6,485 bases of DNA, taken from assembly GCA_003160265.1 (NCBI GenBank), contig PLQY01000089.1, forward strand, positions 55,735 to 62,219, in the 5' to 3' direction. Positions 6,078 to 6,485 of this stretch are shown here, one piece after another; positions within the stretch are counted from its first letter, which is position 1; each line of letters starts with the position of its first letter. The position numbers and the translations under genes were made by a program. The DNA is from Peptococcaceae bacterium. Lineage in GTDB: Bacteria; Bacillota; DSM-12270; Thermacetogeniales; Thermacetogeniaceae. The notes below the pieces were generated by a model. It worked only from the letters and a program-made list of their open reading frames with translations, searched no databases and was not told where the DNA came from.

Positions 6078-6485
6078 TTGGCCATCGACGGAGAAGAAAA
6101 TAACCCTTTAAGCGGTGCTGCGAACAAAGGTAAAAACGTGGCAAAAGAGGCAGCGAAGCAGAACGCCAAAAGGCTTGCCAAAGCGGCGATCAAAGCCGGC
6201 GTCAAACTCGCGGGGCGTGCTGCGCTATATCTGATTGGTTTGATAAGCTGGCCGGTTGTCATTGTTATTCTGATAGTATTGATCATGTCTATTCTGATGG
6301 CTGCTTTTTACGGCTCCATGCCGGCGACAGCAACCCTTACAGGAGTCAATGCCAGTCAGTATGATCAGGTAATCCATCAGGAGGCGGTGAACGATGTTAG
6401 TGCTTGGAATGTCAAGAATACATGGCTTGTCTCCGGGGAGTCCAGCGTCAAGAAACCCTGGTACCCCGGAACGAGTTCGCAGAAC
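6078..6485 (+). CDS. Membrane-anchored protein, 3' end cut by window; possible T4SS cell-wall hydrolase
   Basis: The frame is open from 6069 to the window end. The preferred start is TTG 6078 (SD AGGGG at 6069-6073, 4 nt spacing), giving 136 visible residues. GTG 6138 with AAAGG at 6126-6130 is an alternative. From the TTG there is a hydrophilic N-terminus, then a lysine/alanine-rich amphipathic stretch (about 17-48, KEAAKQNAKRLAKAAIKAG). One strong membrane helix follows at about 50-75 (ISWPVVIVILIVLIMSIL), then a presumably extracellular region rich in Ser, Thr, Val and Trp. From family knowledge, a gene encoding a membrane-anchored lysozyme-like and/or NlpC/P60 peptidoglycan hydrolase often follows the VirB6-like gene in Gram-positive T4SS loci, and such proteins start with a basic cytosolic segment and one helix. 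No catalytic motif lies inside the visible part, so the enzymatic role is only contextual. Confidence 0.6.
   Translation, partial: MAIDGEENNPLSGAANKGKNVAKEAAKQNAKRLAKAAIKAGVKLAGRAALYLIGLISWPVVIVILIVLIMSILMAAFYGSMPATATLTGVNASQYDQVIHQEAVNDVSAWNVKNTWLVSGESSVKKPWYPGTSSQN

Noticed and set aside
1..6485. CRISPR arrays, tRNA/rRNA genes, insertion sequences or recombination attachment sites
   Set aside because: No regularly spaced repeats, tRNA-like cloverleaf, transposase gene or terminal inverted repeats were seen. Only the unresolved element at 21-84 could be a mobile-element remnant.

Overview
The window carries part of a conjugative type IV secretion system (T4SS) of Gram-positive type. All genes lie on the + strand and are tightly packed. 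Strong AGGAGG-like ribosome binding sites, TTG/GTG start candidates, a PrgI-family protein in the VirB3 position, a short VirB4 ATPase of clostridial type and a moderately GC-rich composition point to a Firmicute, probably a Clostridia-class anaerobe. The genus cannot be fixed from the sequence. No relaxase, VirD4 coupling protein, integrase or origin of transfer is visible, so whether this is an integrative conjugative element or a plasmid is undecided.

Layout. Positions 1-115 hold no convincing gene but contain a strongly folded RNA-like element: a long interrupted hairpin at 31-84 with a possible loop pseudoknot to 24-28. A Shine-Dalgarno (SD) sequence and the first gene follow. Two small secreted or membrane proteins come next (116-505 and 525-929). 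They share a signal-peptide junction and a two-helix layout and look like tandem VirB2/TrbC-type pilin subunits. A PrgI-family inner-membrane protein (1016-1309) follows; its SD lies 52 nt upstream of the start, with an 11-bp perfect hairpin in between. Then come a one-TM protein resembling the N-terminal part of TraC/VirB4 proteins (1310-2050), the VirB4-type ATPase (2043-3851), and a VirB6/TrbL-like polytopic protein preceded by a signal peptide and a predicted beta-rich extracellular domain (3854-6037). A possible terminator or attenuator hairpin (6036-6066) is followed by the start of another membrane-anchored gene, cut by the window edge (about 6078 to the end).

How they fit together. 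VirB4 energises assembly and substrate transfer. PrgI and the TrbL-like protein form the inner-membrane channel platform. The two small proteins are candidates for a pilus or surface filament. The last, truncated gene sits where Gram-positive systems often encode a membrane-anchored cell-wall hydrolase, but the visible part does not prove that. The start/stop arrangement (TAG directly followed by ATG at 1307-1312, 8-nt overlap at 2043-2050, 2-nt gap at 3852-3853) indicates a translationally coupled operon from prgI to the trbL-like gene.

The most interesting points are the folded leader, the hairpin separating SD from start in front of prgI, the duplicated pilin-like genes, and the secreted beta domain fused to the VirB6/TrbL-like channel protein.
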